The notes under the pieces were generated by a model. It saw only the letters and a program-made list of their open reading frames with translations. It made no database searches and was not told the origin of the DNA. From Comamonadaceae bacterium (lineage in GTDB: Bacteria > Pseudomonadota > Gammaproteobacteria > Burkholderiales > Burkholderiaceae_C), in the NCBI GenBank assembly GCA_027490925.1, contig JAIXXF010000032.1, positions 17,988-81,987 on the forward strand: a stretch of 64,000 nt of DNA. Reading direction: 5' to 3'. The position numbers and the translations under genes are program-made. Below are positions 60,367-64,000 of this stretch, piece after piece; positions within the stretch are counted from its first letter, which is position 1, and each line of letters opens with the position of its first letter.

Positions 60367-62048
60367 GCCTTGTCCCCCATGGCAACGCTCGGGGCTTTAG
60401 AAGTATCGCGCCTGCGCAAGGACATACCAACCGATTGAGGCAAGGCGGATAAAGTTTGTCGAAGCCACGAAATTTCATCGAACGCGGCGGCCCCTATCCT
60501 CTGCGGCCCAAACCTCAAAACCATAAAAACAAAGTGCACAGCGAAAACAAAATGACCCAGGGTCATGAGTGCACCACCCAAAGAGCGCGACTGTAGCCAC
60601 GGCATGGTCACGGCCACCGAGTCCATGAACGGCCGAGCAGCATCCAACATGTACTGCCCCTGTAACCAGCCACCAATCGATAGGCCAACCACGTACACAC
60701 CAATCCCCAAGGTGACGAGCCAGAAGTGCATCCCAATCAACTTAGGGTAGGGCCACTCCCAGCGGGTGATTCGGGGCATCACGTAGTAGATGCTGCCGAA
60801 CATCACAAACGAGAAGAAGCCGTACAAGCCAAGGTGCGCGTGTGCCACCGTGTAGTGGGTGAAATGTGTCACCGTGTTCACGCTGCGAAGGCTTTCCAAA
60901 GACCCCTGTACGGATGCGAGCGTGTACATCATGGTCCCCAATACGATGAACCGTAAGGTGGGTGAATGGACCAGCATCTTGAAGTGGCCCAGCACCGTCA
61001 TGTGCTGATTGATGGCCACGGCGACCACAGGTATCACCATCATTACGCTCTGAACAATGCTCATCGTGATGAACCAGCTGGGCACAGGACCACCGATCAG
61101 GTGGTGACCTCCCACCTGGCTGTAAAAGAATGCGAGGCCCCAGAAACCCAGCAACGATAAGTTGTAGGAGTGGATTGGTTTACCAACCACTTTCGGAATG
61201 AAGTAATACGCGGCCGCCAAACCTAGCGGAGAAAACCACAATCCCAAAGCGTTGTGGCCATACCACCAATTCATGGTCGCTTGCTGCACACCATGGTGGA
61301 TACCCGGGATGTTGGCAATCGCGAACAAAATTGGGAACCACAGCAACCCTGCCGCCATGTACCAAACAGACACATACAGATGGACCACCCTGCGGCGTAA
61401 CAGTGTCATAGCCAGTGGCATGCCCATCAAGCCGCCACCCACGAACAACAGCACGTCGATTTGCCAAGGAAACTCCAACCACTCCATGCCATCGGACCAG
61501 CCAGCGAGCAACGCGCCAACGCCCAGCGTGACGCCAAGGTGCCACAGCATGGCGCCCCAGTAGGCATACCGTGCGCCGACCAAGGGCGTTTTAAGCAACC
61601 GCGGGATCATCCAAATCGCGATCCCCACACCCGCAAAAGAGCACCATCCATAACCGATGATGTTCAGGTGGGCCGGGCGAATTCGCCCGAACGTCAACCA
61701 GTCGTAGGCGGTCAACCAATCGGGGGCATGCAACTTGACCGATGCCATCAATCCCGCAATCGATCCCCAAACCAACCAAATGACTGCGAAGGTCAGGCAT
61801 ACCAACGCCACACCAGAGCTGGACAGATCGGCTTTGAGCCGTTCGGCCAACTCTTCGTTCATCGGCTGCTCCTGCGGTTGTGTAGCAGCCGGATCGTCAG
61901 GGCGTCCCTCCTCCCCTGGCGCAAAAATCACCCTGGACGCGGTCTGGCTGTCGCCAAAGAAGCCTTTCGACATTGACCAGATGAACACGAACAAGGCCAC
62001 AAACGAGACGACAAATGTCGTCAATAACATGCCAACTGCCCAATCCAT
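60363..62048 (-). CDS. ccoN: C-family (cbb3-like) heme-copper oxidase catalytic subunit, N-terminally extended
   Basis: A 561-residue, ~13-helix protein. The core has the CcoN-type metal ligands: RPAHLNIIGYG, TMNWWYGHNALGLWFSPLGL (Cu-B His and the active-site Tyr region), FFYSQVGGHHLIGG, and THFTHYTVAHAHLGLYGF (heme ligands). The first ~60 residues form an extra helix plus FFGDSQTASRVIFAPGEEG, resembling the small assembly protein CcoS. Oxygen reduction is the expected role; some C-family enzymes reduce NO instead, which sequence alone cannot exclude. The upstream stop overlaps its ATG by one base (TAATG). Confidence 0.87.
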   Translation of the reverse strand: MDWAVGMLLTTFVVSFVALFVFIWSMSKGFFGDSQTASRVIFAPGEEGRPDDPAATQPQEQPMNEELAERLKADLSSSGVALVCLTFAVIWLVWGSIAGLMASVKLHAPDWLTAYDWLTFGRIRPAHLNIIGYGWCSFAGVGIAIWMIPRLLKTPLVGARYAYWGAMLWHLGVTLGVGALLAGWSDGMEWLEFPWQIDVLLFVGGGLMGMPLAMTLLRRRVVHLYVSVWYMAAGLLWFPILFAIANIPGIHHGVQQATMNWWYGHNALGLWFSPLGLAAAYYFIPKVVGKPIHSYNLSLLGFWGLAFFYSQVGGHHLIGGPVPSWFITMSIVQSVMMVIPVVAVAINQHMTVLGHFKMLVHSPTLRFIVLGTMMYTLASVQGSLESLRSVNTVTHFTHYTVAHAHLGLYGFFSFVMFGSIYYVMPRITRWEWPYPKLIGMHFWLVTLGIGVYVVGLSIGGWLQGQYMLDAARPFMDSVAVTMPWLQSRSLGGALMTLGHFVFAVHFVFMVLRFGPQRIGAAAFDEISWLRQTLSALPQSVGMSLRRRDTSKAPSVAMGDKA

Positions 62049-62326
62049 TAGTTGCTACTTTCTTTGTTGTTCTGACGCTTCAGACAAATCCGGTTGGCCC
62101 ATGGCTGGTAGTCACCTTGTGAACTACCGATGTCACAAAAAACTTCGGCGGCGATCAGGCGCATCGGTTGAGCACCACTTAATCGGTTGGCCTGCTGCGA
62201 CACCGGCCCCAAGAGCCAATAGGTCGACGCCAACCAAGTCAAGGTCAGCAAGAACGACCACCCATGGCGCAGCCGCAGTAAGTGGCCAGCAGCTCGCCGC
62301 CTCATCAACAGGAGACCGTGTGTCAT
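62048..62326 (-). CDS. Small membrane protein upstream of the oxidase
   Basis: A 92-residue unrecognised protein with one hydrophobic helix (SFLLTLTWLASTYWLLGPV) after a basic N-terminus, then a polar C-terminal tail with two Cys. It is coupled on both sides: the start overlaps the preceding small ORF by four bases and the stop overlaps the ccoN ATG by one. AGGGGGG precedes its ATG. It may be an accessory subunit or assembly factor; no family was recognised. Confidence 0.65.
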   Translation of the reverse strand: MTHGLLLMRRRAAGHLLRLRHGWSFLLTLTWLASTYWLLGPVSQQANRLSGAQPMRLIAAEVFCDIGSSQGDYQPWANRICLKRQNNKESSN

Positions 62327-62505
62327 TTGCCCCCCCTGTTGCTGCCAAACCGGTTGGTTGCTAGAGATCGCGACGAACGCTCACGCTCGTTTTTGAAGCT
62401 TGGTGGCAGCCCATGTGATTGGGTGAGGGTTGACAACCGTACAGCGCTGGGGTGCTGGTCAAAGCAGACAACAGACGCTTTCGATTCACCCGGCTTAGTG
62501 CTCAT
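62323..62505 (-). CDS. Small hydrophilic ORF (60 aa), coupled on both sides
   Basis: A 60-residue basic, polar reading frame with no helix, signal or known motif. What supports it is its position: ATG 62505 overlaps the stop of the previous ORF by four bases, and its stop overlaps the ATG of the next by four bases. Its codons are less GC-biased at the third position than in neighbouring conserved genes, so it could be spurious or recently acquired. Confidence 0.4.
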   Translation of the reverse strand: MSTKPGESKASVVCFDQHPSAVRLSTLTQSHGLPPSFKNERERSSRSLATNRFGSNRGGK

Positions 62506-62741
62506 GGTGTGAACCGGTCGCCGACGGGTTGAGCCTCGACAGCCGATGACGTACCGCCCCGCCGCTCGCTGACAAGATCGCGCAACGGGAGGGCATTGGC
62601 GTTCGTTGTTGCCACTGACCGATTCGACATGCTCGCGTCAGTCGTATCGGCAGATGCGCCCATCCATCCAGCGGCGGCGGCAATTAACGCCAAAGCCAGC
62701 AAGTGGGCACAGCCAAACCAAATGACCTTGCGATTCACCAT
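62502..62741 (-). CDS. Small membrane-anchored or exported protein (79 aa)
   Basis: A 79-residue unrecognised protein. The N-terminal helix (VIWFGCAHLLALALIAAAAGWMGASA) is a signal anchor or signal peptide; the remainder is Ser/Thr/Ala-rich and polar. It starts at ATG 62741, seven bases inside the end of the 36-residue ORF, and overlaps the next ORF by four bases. Its function is unknown; location suggests a link with the oxidase. Confidence 0.55.
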   Translation of the reverse strand: MVNRKVIWFGCAHLLALALIAAAAGWMGASADTTDASMSNRSVATTNANALPLRDLVSERRGGTSSAVEAQPVGDRFTP

Positions 62742-62845
62742 CTCGCGCTACCGGTGGTGGTCCAAATGAGCCACAAAACCAGCGCCAATGTGGCGCCCAC
62801 GTTGAGGTGAGTCATGCAACGCATGACGTAAAGAAAAACAGACAT
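62735..62845 (-). CDS. 36-residue single-helix membrane peptide
   Basis: A 36-codon ORF, below usual gene-finder length. After a short lead (MSVFLYVMRCMTHLNVG) comes a hydrophobic helix (ATLALVLWLIWTTTG). It resembles small oxidase subunits (CcoQ, CydX type) in size and topology, not visibly in sequence. Its stop lies within the start region of the next ORF (TGGTGA shares bases with ATGG), so it would be translated in the same chain. No strong ribosome-binding site is seen. Confidence 0.45.
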   Translation of the reverse strand: MSVFLYVMRCMTHLNVGATLALVLWLIWTTTGSARW

Positions 62846-62943
62846 GGACGTTCCCGAAATCGAACTTGGTGCCTCAGTTGGGCACCACGATCACCCAGTG
62901 GTGCACAGCAAAGTGCGCACCACCAAGCACTCACAGTGGAGGT

Positions 62944-63339
62944 TCAGGTCAGGTCAGGGGGGCCACGCGACCAAGCATGCGGTCGGAAAACATCACACCT
63001 GGTCTTGGCCACAACAGGATCAGGCGTGGTCGGGGTTCCTACCGCCCATGGCAGTGCGGTGTGAGCAGGGGGCACGCCCAAACGATCTGCACCCAGCAGA
63101 CAGAACAGGCAGTGGTTCAGAGACAAGCTGTCGGGTGCGTTGGGTGGTGTATCGGTTGGTGCTGCAGCACCCGACAACGGCACCCAACTCGCACCCGTGC
63201 TGGTACAGACTTCCACCCATCCGGTGGGTCCGTTGGCAGCCGCCAGCGCGCGCGACACTGTCGGCGCCGAAGCGCCAAACAACATCGCCACCCAGGCGAG
63301 CCAGACCCAACGTCTGGCCAGTGTCTGCCAACCCTTCAT
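62944..63339 (-). CDS. DUF2946 family exported protein
   Basis: A 131-residue protein with an N-terminal signal/anchor (WVWLAWVAMLFGASAPTVSRALA), then the family pattern VEVCTSTGASWVPL and NHCLFCLLGADRLG with the CXXC pair. DUF2946 proteins accompany copper uptake and copper-oxidase genes in proteobacteria. It lies 19 bases after the PCu(A)C gene on the same strand. The start is taken at ATG 63339. A 98-bp gap separates it from the small-ORF chain. Confidence 0.8.
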   Translation of the reverse strand: MKGWQTLARRWVWLAWVAMLFGASAPTVSRALAAANGPTGWVEVCTSTGASWVPLSGAAAPTDTPPNAPDSLSLNHCLFCLLGADRLGVPPAHTALPWAVGTPTTPDPVVAKTRCDVFRPHAWSRGPPDLT

Positions 63340-63358
63340 TGAGGAACCGCAGCCTATG

Positions 63359-63826
63359 TCAGTGGTGCTGGTGGCCGGAGGCCTTTGCCGCACCACCCGG
63401 TGCGGTGGCGCTGACTGGCAATGTCAGCGCTTGTTCACTGAGTTTGCCCTGCGCGTCTTTGAACACCAGTGTGACTGGCACAGTGGTGTCTTTGAGCAGG
63501 GGTTGCTTCAGGTCCATCAGCATCACGTGGTAGCCACCAGGCTTGAGCTCCACGGTTTTGCCTGCGGGCAAGTCCAGCGCGGGCAAGGCGCGCATGCGCA
63601 TCACATCGCCTTCCATCTTCATCTCGTGCACCTCGCCCACGCCAGCGACCGGGGACTTGACGCCCACCAGCTGCAACGCGGTCGGCGCGGTGATTTTCAT
63701 GAAGCCGCCTGTGCCCTTTTGGCCCGTCACGGTGGCACGAACCCAGGCGTCTTTGACGTCCACGGTCTGGGCGTGGGCGGCCATTCCGGCCAAAGCGAGT
63801 AAGGCGGTCAACAAGGTGTGTTTCAT
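63359..63826 (-). CDS. Periplasmic copper chaperone PCu(A)C
   Basis: A 155-residue protein with a signal peptide ending AHA near residue 19. The Cu(I)-binding pattern is complete: VHEMKMEGDVMRM, then PGGYHVMLM, giving H-M...M...H-X-M. The C-terminus has a second potential metal tail (GHQHH). PCu(A)C hands copper to SCO and to Cu-A or Cu-B sites in other bacteria, which fits the neighbouring oxidase genes. Confidence 0.93.
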   Translation of the reverse strand: MKHTLLTALLALAGMAAHAQTVDVKDAWVRATVTGQKGTGGFMKITAPTALQLVGVKSPVAGVGEVHEMKMEGDVMRMRALPALDLPAGKTVELKPGGYHVMLMDLKQPLLKDTTVPVTLVFKDAQGKLSEQALTLPVSATAPGGAAKASGHQHH

Positions 63827-63869
63827 CAGAAGCTCCGGTTAAAAAAACGTTGGAAGAATGAGTGAGTGG

Positions 63870-64000
63870 TCAGCGTTTAGGTTCCGTCACGAACCCGATT
63901 TTGCGCACGCCTGCGGACTGAGCGGCGGCCATGGCCTGAGCGACACGCTCGTAGCGCACCGAGCGGTCGCCCCGGATGTGCAACTCCGGCTGAGGGTCTT
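63870..64000 (-). CDS. exbD: ExbD/TolR-type transport protein (5' truncated)
   Basis: Only the last 42 residues are visible; the gene continues beyond the right edge. They match the ExbD periplasmic C-terminal domain (QPELHIRGDRSVRYERVAQAM, then AAQSAGVRKIGFVTEP). ExbD couples proton flow to TonB for outer-membrane uptake. It is upstream of the PCu(A)C gene on the same strand with a 43-bp gap, suggesting that copper import energised by TonB belongs to this locus. Confidence 0.85.
   Translation of the reverse strand, partial: DPQPELHIRGDRSVRYERVAQAMAAAQSAGVRKIGFVTEPKR

Overview
This 64 kb window looks like a stretch of chromosome from a beta-proteobacterium of the Burkholderiales, most likely family Comamonadaceae. 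The reasons are the high GC with strong G/C third-position bias, the PHA-granule protein PhaM, the Gcr-type 'site-specific recombinase', the GlcD/GcvA-like genes, pilT-pilU, the sequences of the ribosomal proteins and RpoA, and short dispersed palindromes of a kind I associate with that family. There is no phage, plasmid, transposase or CRISPR array. Assignment is by recognition of protein motifs, not by database search.

Layout. 1-6.4 kb (+): end of dsbA, then lptA-lptB-rpoN, a THUMP/RlmL-type RNA methyltransferase, a PIN protein and a UPF0149/SEC-C protein. 6.5-12.0 kb (-): apaG, a membrane 'recombinase', thiL, pgpA, pncC and a fluoroacetate-dehalogenase-like hydrolase. 12.1-21.5 kb (+): rpe, a TonB-dependent receptor, a duplicated DUF4394 lipoprotein, an anti-sigma-like protein without a sigma factor, purU, a LysR regulator and a GlcD-type oxidase. 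21.5-28.5 kb: aminotransferase and YggS (-), pilT-pilU and a beta-hydroxyacid dehydrogenase (+), then yraN, a DiaA-like SIS protein and a BON lipoprotein (-). rsmI (+) follows.

29.5-38.6 kb (-) is one translation operon running from rplN to rplQ and the initiator tRNA. It starts from its own strong sigma70-like promoter because the S10/spc cluster is broken upstream of rplN. 38.7-41.9 kb: glpK-glpD. 42-50.3 kb: proC, a tiny exported Lys-rich peptide, ubiA, oxyR-dps, recG, queA and tgt. 50.3-57.7 kb: an orphan ParA-like ATPase, a Leu/Gly/Pro-repeat protein with a FecR-like head, an LplT-type transporter fused to a degenerate acyltransferase, a FIST sensor and PhaM.

57.8-64 kb (-) is the most unusual region. 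A C-family (cbb3-like) heme-copper oxidase operon is preceded by a chain of very small overlapping ORFs. It lies next to copper-handling genes (PCu(A)C, DUF2946, SCO) and the end of an ExbD gene. Neighbouring frames overlap by 1-7 bases from 62845 down to 57754, so the set is probably translated as a unit: copper capture, Cu delivery and a stripped-down oxidase (or NO reductase) with single-heme cytochromes.

A second theme is dispersed repeats. Two families each have one copy between genes and one copy in frame inside a conserved gene (ubiA and recG).
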